DNA of 64,000 bases, from assembly GCA_965221555.1 (NCBI GenBank), contig OZ244895.1:744001-808000 (forward strand). Direction: 5' to 3'. The DNA comes from JAJEAD01 sp965221555. Its GTDB lineage: Bacteria > Pseudomonadota > Gammaproteobacteria > HK1. Shown here in pieces: positions 27,243 to 35,714 of this stretch. Positions within the stretch are counted from its first letter, which is position 1. The number at the start of each line of letters is the position of its first letter. Below the pieces are notes generated by a model. The model had not been told where the DNA came from and did not search any database. It saw only the letters and a program-made list of their open reading frames with translations. The translations under genes and the position numbers were made by a program.

Positions 27243-28256
27243 CTAGTCGTATCGGATGCGGGGGTCGAGGATCCCGTAGAGCACGTCGGCCACGAGATTG
27301 AAGAGCACGATCAGCACCGCGAACATGAAGGTGAGCGTCTGCACCAGCGGGATGTCCGCCCCCTGGATCGCGATGATGAGAAGCTGGCCGAGCCCGTTCA
27401 CCCGGAAGATCTGCTCGGTGATGATGGCCCCGCTGAAGATGGTGGGGATTCCGAGCGCAATCAGGGTTACCACCGGGATCATGCTGTTGCGCAGCACGTG
27501 GATGAGCAGCACCGCCCGTTCGCGCATGCCTTTCGCGCGCGCGGTGCGCACGTAGTCAAGATTCAGGTTGTCGAGCATCGCGGAGCGCATGAAACGGCTC
27601 AGCTGCGCCGCGTTGAAGAGCGCGAGCACCATCACCGGCATGATGAGCTGCTTGATATGCACCCAGAAGCTCGCCAGATCCGTCACCCGGTGGGTGGTGT
27701 CGTAGATGGAGGGCAGCCACTGGAGCATCACGCTGAAGATGATGATCGCGAGCAGTCCGGTGAAGAAGGTCGGTACCGAGAACCCGACCATGGAGATGAA
27801 GGTGCCGACCTGATCGAACCACGAGTACTGTCGGTAGGCGGATATGATGCCGATGGGGATGGCGATGAGGATCCCCACGATGTAGGAGAGTCCCACCACC
27901 CACAGCGTCTGGGGCATCCGCTCCACGATCAGATCCACCACCGGACTTCGGGTTGCCCAGGAACGCACCCGCAGGCGCGAGTCCGAGTCTCCGATCTCCA
28001 CGTCGAATGCCTGCTCGATGATGTTGAGCGGCTCGTTGACGAAGAACTGCTCCATCCACTTGACGTAACGCACGTGGAAGGGCTTGCCGAGTCCGAGTGA
28101 TTCACGGATCTGGGCGCGCACCTCCGGCGGGATGGTGAGCGGCAGTTGCCCGGTGGGATCGTTGGGGGCGAGGTCGAGAATCGCGAAGACGATGAAGCTG
28201 ATCGCAATCAGCGTCGGCACCGCGAAGAGAAGGCGCCGGATGATGTAGCGGATCAT
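27243..28256 (-). CDS. Peptide/amine-type ABC transporter permease (DppB-like)
   Basis: Inner-membrane permease of 337 aa beginning MIRYIIRRLLFAVPTLIAIS, as in DppB and OppB. A long periplasmic loop (about residues 32-105) precedes five further membrane segments, and the coupling loop is NLDYVRTARAKGMRER. The next gene begins 11 nt downstream. It pairs with the DppC-like subunit. Confidence 0.92.
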   Translation of the reverse strand: MIRYIIRRLLFAVPTLIAISFIVFAILDLAPNDPTGQLPLTIPPEVRAQIRESLGLGKPFHVRYVKWMEQFFVNEPLNIIEQAFDVEIGDSDSRLRVRSWATRSPVVDLIVERMPQTLWVVGLSYIVGILIAIPIGIISAYRQYSWFDQVGTFISMVGFSVPTFFTGLLAIIIFSVMLQWLPSIYDTTHRVTDLASFWVHIKQLIMPVMVLALFNAAQLSRFMRSAMLDNLNLDYVRTARAKGMRERAVLLIHVLRNSMIPVVTLIALGIPTIFSGAIITEQIFRVNGLGQLLIIAIQGADIPLVQTLTFMFAVLIVLFNLVADVLYGILDPRIRYD

Positions 28257-28348
28257 GGGGGCGTCGGGAGCGACCGCGGCCCGCCGGGAATGACGGCGGA
28301 CCGCGGTCCGGGCTCAGATGGTGCTGAGCGCGTGGCCGTGTCGGCGGA

Positions 28349-30055
28349 TCACCGATGCCAGTCCGCCACGTTCCACAGCTCCGAGTCCCACGCGTTCATC
28401 CGCACGCCCTTGAGGGTGTTGGCGTGGGCGGAGACGCTGCCGCGCCAGATGAGCGGGATCATGTAGTGGTTGCCCACGATGATGTCGTTCATCTCCTTGG
28501 CGAGCCGCGCCCGCTCCTCGAGTGAAGCGGTCTGCGACATCTCGGCCGAGAGCGCGTCGTACGCGGGCACGCACTGGCGCTGGATGTTCGACAGGAGCCA
28601 CTGGTTCTCCGGCCCGGGGATCTCCTTGCAGGTCCATTTCCCCATGTAGGACTCGGGGTCGGTGCCGGCGAAGTTGTTGGTGTACATCTCGATGTCGGCG
28701 TAGAACTTCATGTAGGTGTCCGGGCTTGCCGGATCGCCCCCGAAGAACACCGCCGCGTCGATGTTGCGCAGCTCCGTCTCCACCCCGATCTGCTCCCACA
28801 TCTGCTTGATGAGAGCCTGAGTGCCCTGGCGCACCGAGTTGGTCGATGTCTGGTACAGGATCGACAGGCGCACGCCGTCCTTCTCCCGCACCCCGTCGTC
28901 GCCCGGCATCCAGCCCGCCTCGTCGAGGATGCGGTTCGCCTCATCGATGTCCTGGGTCAGGCACTCGTCGTTGGCGGTCGATGCGTACACCGCCGGCGCG
29001 GGCAGGACGTTGCAGGTCGGCTTGCCGGCGGCGCCGTAGCCCGCGTCGACCAGGATCTGGCGGTCGATGGCGAGCGAGAGCGCGCGGCGCACCGCGGGAT
29101 CGGAGAGGAAGGGATGGGGGTTGGTGCCATCGAGATAGAGTGAGCGCTTGTCGGGTCCGAGGGCGGGGTCGCTGTTGGTCTGGTTGACCATCAGGCGCTC
29201 CACCGAGGTGCCGAAGGCGGTGACCACGACCCCCTTGCCCGCCGCCTCCATCTGCGCGAGCACTTCCGGCTCCACCTGCAGATTCCAGGCGTAATCGAAC
29301 TCGCCGGTTTCCAGCACCGAGCGCGCCGCGGACGCCGCGTCGCCGCCGCCCTTGAAGGTGGCGGTCGCGAAGGCCGGCTTGTCGGGATCGCGGAAGTTCT
29401 CGTTGGCGGACAGGGTCACCACGTCGTTGGCCCGGAACTCGTCGACCTTGAAGGGCCCGGTGCCGATGGGCTTGAAGTTCGCCTCGGTGCACTCCACGGC
29501 CTTGACGCCCAGGCAGTCGGCGAACTGTGCCTTCTGGATGACGGGAGTGGTCGAGCCGACGAAGGGTCCGTAGGGAAAGGGCTTGGCGACGCCGAAGTTG
29601 ATCTTCACGGTATGGTCGTCGATCGCTTCGAGGCCGGAGACGTCGGAGAGATAGGACAAGGAGGTGCAGCCGCCCTCGGGGTGCAGGCAGTACTCGCCGG
29701 AGAAGACCACGTCGTGCGCGGTGAGGGGGCTGCCGTCGGACCAGACGATGCCCTCGCGGAGCTTCCAGGTGATGCTGCGCAGATCTTCGGCGACTCCGCC
29801 GTTCTCGATGGTGGGGATCTCGTCGACGAGCACCGGCACCATGTTGCCGTTCTCGTCGTAGTGGGCGAGCGGCTCGATGACGAGCGACGACGCTTCGATC
29901 TCCTTGGTGCCGCCGGAGAGATAGGGGTTCATGGACGAGGCCGCCTGCCAGTACAGGATGTTCAGGTGACCGTCGCGGCCGCGTTGGGCATGGACGGGTG
30001 ACGACACCATTGCCGTCACCGCCAACGTCGCGACCAGGGTGGTGATGCTTTTCAT
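28349..30055 (-). CDS. Extracellular solute-binding protein, family 5 (DppA-like)
   Basis: Periplasmic ligand-binding protein of the Dpp/Opp importer. A Sec signal peptide is clear (MKSITTLVATLAVTAMVSSP, cleavage after VHA at residue 23). The mature part has the family 5 pattern: PLAHYDENGNMVPVLVDEIP, then WKLREGIVWSDGSPLTAHDV and an FDYAWNLQ segment. At 568 aa it is slightly long. It lies 92 nt upstream of the DppB-like gene and behind the ATPase genes. Relatives bind peptides, but also nickel, opines and other amines. Confidence 0.91.
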   Translation of the reverse strand: MKSITTLVATLAVTAMVSSPVHAQRGRDGHLNILYWQAASSMNPYLSGGTKEIEASSLVIEPLAHYDENGNMVPVLVDEIPTIENGGVAEDLRSITWKLREGIVWSDGSPLTAHDVVFSGEYCLHPEGGCTSLSYLSDVSGLEAIDDHTVKINFGVAKPFPYGPFVGSTTPVIQKAQFADCLGVKAVECTEANFKPIGTGPFKVDEFRANDVVTLSANENFRDPDKPAFATATFKGGGDAASAARSVLETGEFDYAWNLQVEPEVLAQMEAAGKGVVVTAFGTSVERLMVNQTNSDPALGPDKRSLYLDGTNPHPFLSDPAVRRALSLAIDRQILVDAGYGAAGKPTCNVLPAPAVYASTANDECLTQDIDEANRILDEAGWMPGDDGVREKDGVRLSILYQTSTNSVRQGTQALIKQMWEQIGVETELRNIDAAVFFGGDPASPDTYMKFYADIEMYTNNFAGTDPESYMGKWTCKEIPGPENQWLLSNIQRQCVPAYDALSAEMSQTASLEERARLAKEMNDIIVGNHYMIPLIWRGSVSAHANTLKGVRMNAWDSELWNVADWHR

Positions 30056-30258
30056 TTTCTTTCGCTTCCTCTTGGGTCAGTGGATTGAAAATGGCCATGA
30101 GACGGGGATGCGCCTTGCGGGCGCTTCCCCGTCGTGGATGCCAATGCTACTCCCGTGGCCGTCGCCGCGGCACGAAGAGGACGGCATTCGTTCCCGCGAT
30201 CGGAGCGTCGTCCGATCGCCGCCCGCGCCGGCGCGATGTGGTTGGGGATCGTTGTTCT

Positions 30259-31245
30259 TCACTCCGCGAAGTGGCAGGCGACCCGGTGGCCGGGACGCAG
30301 TTCTCGCCACTCCGGCTCGCGTTCGCGGCACTCCGGCGCCGCCATCGGGCAGCGGGTGCTGAAGCGGCAGCCGGGGGGCGGGTCGGCGGGGCTCGGCACG
30401 TCGCCGCTCAGGATGATCCGTTCGCGGTGCGCCTCGAGCTCGGGGTCGTGTATCGGCACCGCCGAGAGCAGTGCCCGGGTATAGGGATGCAAGGGCTCGC
30501 GGTAGAGCGCTTCGCTCGTGGCGAGCTCCACGATCTTGCCGAGGTACATCACCGCGACCCGGTCCGCGATGTGCCGGATCATGCTGAGATCGTGGGAGAT
30601 GAAGAGGTAGGTGAGTCCGAGGCGTGCCTGCAGATCCTCCAGCAGGTTCACGACCTGGGCCTGGATGGACACGTCGAGCGCGGCGATCGGCTCGTCGCAC
30701 ACAATGAACTCCGGGTTCAGCGCAAGCGCCCGGGCGACCCCGATGCGCTGGCGCTGCCCGCCGGAGAACTCGTGGGGATAGCGGTTGGTGAAGCCGGGAT
30801 CGAGCCCGACGGACTCGAGCAGCTCCTCGACGCGCGCCTGCAGTGCGCGTTTTCCCTCCGCGCCGTGTTCGCGCAGGGGCTCGCCGATGATGGTGCCCAC
30901 CGTCATGCGAGGGTTCAGGCTGTCCTGCGGATCCTGGAAGATCATCTGCATGCGCGGGCGCATGCGGCGCAGCGCCTCGCCTTCGAGCGCGGTGATATCG
31001 GTCCCGCGGAAGACGATGCGTCCCGCGGTCGCGGCGTAGAGACGCAGGATCACCCGTCCCGCGGTCGACTTGCCGCAGCCGCTCTCGCCGACCAGGCCGA
31101 GGGTCTCACGCTCCCGGATCTCGAAGTCCAGACCGTCCACCGCCTTGACAGTGCCGACCTGGCGGCGGAACACCCCCTGCATGATGGGGAAGTGCTTGGT
31201 GAGCCGCTCCACCGCGAGCAGGGGTTGTGCGCTCGCGTCGCTCAT
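30259..31245 (-). CDS. Oligopeptide-type ABC transporter ATPase (DppF-like)
   Basis: Second ATPase of the importer. Walker A GESGCGKST, signature FSGGQRQR, Walker B FIVCDEPIAALD and switch region FISHDLSM are intact; the C-terminal oligo_HPY zone ends GCRFSTRCPMA...EREPEWR and may hold an iron-sulfur-type cysteine pattern seen in DppD and DppF. It has 328 aa from the ATG at 31245 (MSDASAQPLLAVERLTKHF); earlier in-frame Met codons lie in non-family sequence. It is 180 nt after the DppD-like gene. Confidence 0.92.
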   Translation of the reverse strand: MSDASAQPLLAVERLTKHFPIMQGVFRRQVGTVKAVDGLDFEIRERETLGLVGESGCGKSTAGRVILRLYAATAGRIVFRGTDITALEGEALRRMRPRMQMIFQDPQDSLNPRMTVGTIIGEPLREHGAEGKRALQARVEELLESVGLDPGFTNRYPHEFSGGQRQRIGVARALALNPEFIVCDEPIAALDVSIQAQVVNLLEDLQARLGLTYLFISHDLSMIRHIADRVAVMYLGKIVELATSEALYREPLHPYTRALLSAVPIHDPELEAHRERIILSGDVPSPADPPPGCRFSTRCPMAAPECREREPEWRELRPGHRVACHFAE

Positions 31246-31425
31246 GGAGTGTTCCCGGGCGGTCGCGGCAAGGGCCCCGATGAGTTCCTGATGCTTGTGG
31301 ATCCTCGCAAGCGCGAGCACATGGGAGACCGGCGGGACGGCAAGACTGCGCAAACGCGGGGGGCCATTCCCGCAGTGCCGCCTCCTTGCGCGGGGTGGAT
31401 ATCCAATGCGAAGTCTTCCGGTGCG

Positions 31426-32445
31426 TCAGGCGGCACGGGCGGCCCCCGTCTCGGGATCGAGCCAACACGCCACTTCGTGTCCCGCAACGATCGACTCGAG
31501 TGCGGGGTTCTCCTTCCAGCAGCGTTCGAAGGCGTGGTCGCAGCGCGGTGCGAAGGGGCATGCGGTGGGGGCCTTCGCGAGGTTCGGCGGCTGTCCGGCG
31601 ATGCTCTCGAGCCGATCCGAGCGCGTGCCGTCCAGGCGCGGCAGAGTGCGCATGAGGCCCCGCGTGTAGGGATGCCGCGGACGGGCGTAGAGCGCCTTGA
31701 CGCTGGCGTGCTCCACCACCAGACCGCCGTACATCACCATGACCCGGTCCGCCAGACCCGCCACCACCCCGAGGTCGTGGGTGATCCAGATGATCGCCAT
31801 GCCGAGCTCGCGCCGCAGCCGCTTCACGAGGTCCAGGATCTGGGCCTGGATGGTGACATCGAGCGCGGTGGTGGGCTCGTCCGCAATCAGTACCTTCGGG
31901 TCGCAGGCGAGCGCGATCGCGATCATCACCCGCTGGCGCATACCGCCCGAGAACTGGTGCGGGAAGTCATCGAGACGGCTCGCCGCCATCGGAATGCCGA
32001 CCAGCTCCAGCAGCTCGATCGCACGGCGCCGCGCCGCGGCCCGGCTCATACCAAGGTGCACCCGCAGGGGCTCGGTGAGCTGGTAGCCGACGGTGAGCAC
32101 CGGATTCAGGGAGGTCATCGGGTCCTGGAAGATGAACCCCACGTGGGCGCCGCGTACCCGCCGAAGCCGCTCCATGTCGAGCGCGATGAGATTCTCCCCC
32201 TCGAGAAGCGCGCGCCCCGATACGATCTCGGCCGGCGGCATCGGCAGGAGCTTGAGCAGCGACATCATGGTCACGCTCTTGCCCGAGCCGCTCTCGCCCA
32301 CCACCCCGAGGAGCTCGCCCTCGCCGAGATCGAAGCTGATGCCGTTGACCGCGTGCACGATCCCGTCCTGGGTGTGGAAGCGGGTGCGCATGTCGCGCAC
32401 TTCGAGCACCCGGCGAGCGACTGAGGGTCCGGCCCCCGCGTCCAT
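31426..32445 (-). CDS. Oligopeptide-type ABC transporter ATPase (DppD-like)
   Basis: First ATPase of the importer and first gene of the minus-strand set. Walker A GESGSGKSV, signature FSGGMRQR, Walker B VLIADEPTTALD and ITHDLGV are intact, and the C-terminal part has CPFAPRCDHAFERC. It has 339 aa from the ATG at 32445 (MDAGAGPSVARRVLEVRD); an ATG at 32487 adds 14 residues, and neither has a strong ribosome site. The order ATPase, ATPase, binding protein, permease, permease differs from the common A-B-C-D-F order. Confidence 0.9.
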   Translation of the reverse strand: MDAGAGPSVARRVLEVRDMRTRFHTQDGIVHAVNGISFDLGEGELLGVVGESGSGKSVTMMSLLKLLPMPPAEIVSGRALLEGENLIALDMERLRRVRGAHVGFIFQDPMTSLNPVLTVGYQLTEPLRVHLGMSRAAARRRAIELLELVGIPMAASRLDDFPHQFSGGMRQRVMIAIALACDPKVLIADEPTTALDVTIQAQILDLVKRLRRELGMAIIWITHDLGVVAGLADRVMVMYGGLVVEHASVKALYARPRHPYTRGLMRTLPRLDGTRSDRLESIAGQPPNLAKAPTACPFAPRCDHAFERCWKENPALESIVAGHEVACWLDPETGAARAA

Positions 32446-32590
32446 CTGGATAGATCCCGTGCTTCGGTCGACGGGAGGATAACCCATTGCCGAAGTCCAC
32501 CGTTGCGTTTTGGGCGGCCGAATCGATCCTCTGCTAGAGTGACCGCGCCAGTTCGCAGGAAGAGCGAGACATGGATCATCCTAGCCCGGA

Positions 32591-32754
32591 TATTTCACCG
32601 ATTTCCTACTGTGGACGCCAATATGCTCGCGTCAGCGGGCCGTACTCCCTCAAGCCGCTTCGACGTAGTGTCAGCTACGCCTTCAGCGTCTTTCGGTCCG
32701 TGCGCCCCACTGTCACGGCATCTTGGCGCCCTCGTGACGAAAATCGGTGAAACA
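32591..32754. repeat. TIR-flanked intergenic repeat, family A, best-preserved short copy
   Basis: TTTCACCGATTT at 32593-32604 and AAATCGGTGAAA at 32741-32752 are perfect 12-bp inverted ends. The inverted similarity continues imperfectly for about 40 bp: GGACGCCAATATGC on the left against GCATCTTGGCGCCC on the right. The middle contains GGGCCGTACTCCCTCAAGCC and GCGTCTTTCGGTCCGTGCG, which recur in other copies. It lies in the divergent promoter gap before the M20 gene. Confidence 0.75.
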
Positions 32755-32800
32755 TCCAGGCTAATCGTGGCACCGGCAGCCGTTCCCGCGGGAAGCACCC

Positions 32801-33973
32801 ATGAACCTGATTGACGATATCGTCGCATCACACGACGACTTGACCGCGATCCGCCGGGATCTGCACCGCCATCCCGAGCTTGCCTACGAAGAGCACCGCA
32901 CCGCGGACATCGTGGCCGAGCGGCTGAGCGCGTGGGGAATCCCCATCCGGCGCGGTCTCGGCGGCACGGGGGTGGTCGGCACCCTCAAGTGCGGGAAGGG
33001 CAACCGAGCGGTGGGGCTGCGCGCGGATCTCGACGCGCTCGCGATGGAGGAGCGCAACACCTTCGAGCACGTCTCGCAGCACCCCGGGAAGATGCACGGC
33101 TGCGGGCACGACGGCCACACCGCGATGCTCCTCGGCGCGGCCCGGCACCTCGCCTCGCACCGGGGTTTCGACGGCACCATCCACTTCATCTTCCAGCCCG
33201 CCGAAGAAGGGGCGGGCGGCGCCGCCGCGATGATCGAGGACGGCCTCTTCGAGCACTTCCCGGTCGAGACGGTATGGGGGATGCACAACTTCCCCACCGT
33301 GCCGGTGGGCCACTTCATCACCCGCACCGGCCCCTTCATGGCAAGCTCCGATACCGTGCGCGTCGAGGTGAAGGGCGTGGGCGGTCATGGGGCGATGCCC
33401 CACCTCGCTCGCAGTCCCGTCAACGCCGCGTGCGCGATCATCGAGGCGCTTAACGACTTCGTCGCCCAGGAGATCGACGCCCAGCACGCGGCGACCTTCA
33501 CGGTGGGCCGCATCCACGGCGGCGACGCGATCAACGTCATCCCCGACAGCGTCGAGTTCGCCGGAACCGTGCGCGCCTTCTCCCAGTCGGTGCGGGACCA
33601 GTTCGACGAGGGCCTGCACCGTATCGTCCGTGGCATATGCGCCGCGCGCGGCATCGACGCCGAGGCGGTCTACGATCGCAACTACCCGCCGCTCATCAAC
33701 CACGAAGAGGAGACCGCGATCGCCGCCCGGGCGGCGGCCAAGGTGGTGGGAGCGGAGAACGTCGATGCGGCCGCCAAGCGCATCATGGGCTCGGAGGACT
33801 TCGCATTCATGCTGCTGGAACGCCCCGGCAACTACATCATGATCGGCAACGGCGAGGGCGAGCACGGGGGCTGCATGGTCCACAATCCCAACTACGACTT
33901 CAACGACGACATTCTGCCCATCGGCGCCACCTACTGGGTCGAGCTCGCCCGCGAGCTGCTGCCGCCGCACTGA
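32801..33973 (+). CDS. M20-family amidohydrolase (hippurate/N-acyl amino acid hydrolase-like)
   Basis: Dinuclear-metal amidohydrolase that would free an amino acid or amine from an N-acyl conjugate. Key motifs are HRHPELAYEE at about residue 22, MHGCGHDGHTAML (metal ligands Cys101 and His103), PAEEGAGGA with the general-base Glu near 135, and MGSEDFAFML. A central dimerisation domain is present. At 390 aa it has normal length, and no signal peptide is visible. The repeat element at 32591 ends 46 nt before the ATG and may carry its promoter. It may be co-transcribed with the FAD oxidase 91 nt downstream. Confidence 0.9.
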   Translation: MNLIDDIVASHDDLTAIRRDLHRHPELAYEEHRTADIVAERLSAWGIPIRRGLGGTGVVGTLKCGKGNRAVGLRADLDALAMEERNTFEHVSQHPGKMHGCGHDGHTAMLLGAARHLASHRGFDGTIHFIFQPAEEGAGGAAAMIEDGLFEHFPVETVWGMHNFPTVPVGHFITRTGPFMASSDTVRVEVKGVGGHGAMPHLARSPVNAACAIIEALNDFVAQEIDAQHAATFTVGRIHGGDAINVIPDSVEFAGTVRAFSQSVRDQFDEGLHRIVRGICAARGIDAEAVYDRNYPPLINHEEETAIAARAAAKVVGAENVDAAAKRIMGSEDFAFMLLERPGNYIMIGNGEGEHGGCMVHNPNYDFNDDILPIGATYWVELARELLPPH

Positions 33974-34064
33974 GCGCGGTGGGTACCCGGATGCGGCGGG
34001 GCGCATCCCCGCCGGTCCCGCCACAATGCTCCACTGATTCGAAACAGCGAGGGTGCGCATACCC

Positions 34065-35354
34065 ATGACCGCCATGCCCCCGAGTCTGTGGGCCCGGACC
34101 GCGATTGCGGGCCCCGAGAGTCCGCCCCTGGTCTCCGCAGAGGAATGCGACACCGTCATCGTCGGTGCGGGTTACACCGGCTGCTCCGCCGCCCTGCACC
34201 TGGCGCGCGAGGGCCGGGCGGTGCGGGTGCTGGAAGCGGCGGAGCCGGGATGGGGCTGCTCGGGCCGCAACGGCGGGCAGGTCAATCCGGGCGGCACCCG
34301 CACGACCCCCGAGGAGATCATCGCAATCCTCGGCAAGGAGTGGGGGGAGCGCTTCATCACCATGGGGCACGAGACCTGCGACCTCGTATTCGAGCTCATC
34401 GACCGTTATCGCATCGAGTGCGATGCGCTGCGGCCCGGCTACGTGCAGGGGGGCTGGGGCGGCACCGGAGTGGCGTACGAGCGCGACTGGGTGGCGCAGT
34501 GGCGCGCGCGCGGCGTCGAGACCCGGCTGCTCGACGCGGTCGAGATGCGCGAACTCATCGGGAGCGATCACTACGATCACGGGCTCTTCGACCCGCGCGG
34601 CGGCAACGTCCAGCCGCTGTCCTACGCCCGCGGCCTCGCCCACGCCGCGATTGCCGAGGGGGCTCTCATCCACGGGGCATCGAAGGCGGACCGGATCGAG
34701 CGGGCTGGCGAAGGCTGGCGGGTGAGGGTCGAAGGCGGGGCCAGCGTGACCGCCCGGCAGGTTCTCATCGCTTCGAACGGATATACCGGCGACCTCTGGC
34801 CCGGCCTGCGACGCAGCGTCGTACCGGTGTGCTCCTTCGTCGCGGCGACCGCGCCCCTTGGGCACAATGTGCTGCCGAGGATCCTGCCCGGCCGGCATGC
34901 GGTGTCGGAGAGCGGGCGGGTCATCGTCTACTACCGCCTGGACCGCGACGGGCGCTTCGTGATCGGCGGCCACGGCAACTTGCTCAACGTGGATACCACC
35001 GGTGACGACTCTCACGTCAGGGCAGTGGCCGAGCAGCTCTACCCGGAGCTCTCCGGCGTCGAATGGGAGTACCACTGGGCCGGATGGCCCGCAATGACCA
35101 AGACCCACCTGCCGATGCTGGTGGGCCTGGCTCCGGGGGTCTACGCCGGACTCGGATACAACGGGCGCGGAGTGGCGACCGCCACCATGATGGGCAAGCA
35201 GCTCGCGCTCGCGGTGCTCGGCGAAGCCCCGGCGCTGCGGGTGGAGCCGCTGACGACCTTTGCCTTGCACCCCCTGCGCCAGGTCGGGATCACTTACCGC
35301 CTGATCGTGGGGAGCTGGCTGGACGGGCGGCCGCGCCGCAAGAAGGCGGCCTGA
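34065..35354 (+). CDS. FAD-dependent amine oxidoreductase (DAO family, PuuB-like)
   Basis: D-amino-acid-oxidase-fold enzyme of 429 aa, most like gamma-glutamylputrescine oxidases and other secondary-amine oxidases. The FAD motif VIVGAGYTGCSAALHLARE is followed by EAAEPGWGCSGRNGGQVNPG, the hallmark of this subgroup, and the C-terminal part has AGLGYNGRGVATATMMGK. The start is taken at ATG 34065 (MTAMPPSLW); a GTG at 34053 adds four residues. With the PotABCD-like importer and glutamine-synthetase-like ligase elsewhere in the window it could serve polyamine or methylamine breakdown; this is inference. Confidence 0.88.
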   Translation: MTAMPPSLWARTAIAGPESPPLVSAEECDTVIVGAGYTGCSAALHLAREGRAVRVLEAAEPGWGCSGRNGGQVNPGGTRTTPEEIIAILGKEWGERFITMGHETCDLVFELIDRYRIECDALRPGYVQGGWGGTGVAYERDWVAQWRARGVETRLLDAVEMRELIGSDHYDHGLFDPRGGNVQPLSYARGLAHAAIAEGALIHGASKADRIERAGEGWRVRVEGGASVTARQVLIASNGYTGDLWPGLRRSVVPVCSFVAATAPLGHNVLPRILPGRHAVSESGRVIVYYRLDRDGRFVIGGHGNLLNVDTTGDDSHVRAVAEQLYPELSGVEWEYHWAGWPAMTKTHLPMLVGLAPGVYAGLGYNGRGVATATMMGKQLALAVLGEAPALRVEPLTTFALHPLRQVGITYRLIVGSWLDGRPRRKKAA

Positions 35355-35428
35355 GGGCTTTCCGTCTCACCCTGGCCGGCCGGACAGGGGGCGGATCCAC
35401 GAGCGCTGCGGTTCAAGATTGGCCCGCA

Positions 35429-35708
35429 AGTTTCACCGATCTTCGGCTGCTTCGGGCGTCAAGATGCCGAGATAGCAGGAAGCACGGACCGAAAGACGCG
35501 CAACGGCGAGCCGGAAACAGGCGAAGCGCCGGTGGCGCTTCGCCCCGGCGAGCGGGCAAGCCAAGGATGGCTTGTCCTGGCCTGCGAGCACCGCCCAAGG
35601 ACTGCGTAGCGTTGCAGGTAGCCGACACTACGTCGAAAGCGCCGCGACGGAGTACGGCCCGCTGACACGAGCATACTGGCGTCCGGGAGTTGAGAGACCA
35701 GTGAAATT
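35429..35708. repeat. TIR-flanked intergenic repeat, family A, long form with REP-like hairpins
   Basis: Left end GTTTCACCGAT, right end ACCAGTGAAAT. The flanks match the short copy at 32591 in reverse orientation: AAGATGCCG, GCACGGACCGAAAGACGC, GACACTACGTCGAA, GGAGTACGGCCCGCTGAC, TACTGGCGTCC. An extra roughly 115 bp in the middle holds two hairpins, GGCGAAGCGCC/GGCGCTTCGCC and GGGCAAGCC/GGCTTGTCC. The copy at 55329 has the same insert. The element ends just before the stop codon of the molybdenum hydroxylase. Confidence 0.72.
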
Positions 35709-35714
35709 TGCGGG

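Noticed and set aside
30085..32424. Very long open frame (779 codons) on the plus strand
   Set aside because: It is antisense to the two Dpp-type ATPase genes, which have full Walker and signature motifs. Long antisense frames are expected at this GC content.
33995..34013. GGCGGGG/CCCCGCC hairpin after the M20 gene as a terminator
   Set aside because: The stem is strong, but no T-run follows on either strand, so an intrinsic terminator is not supported.
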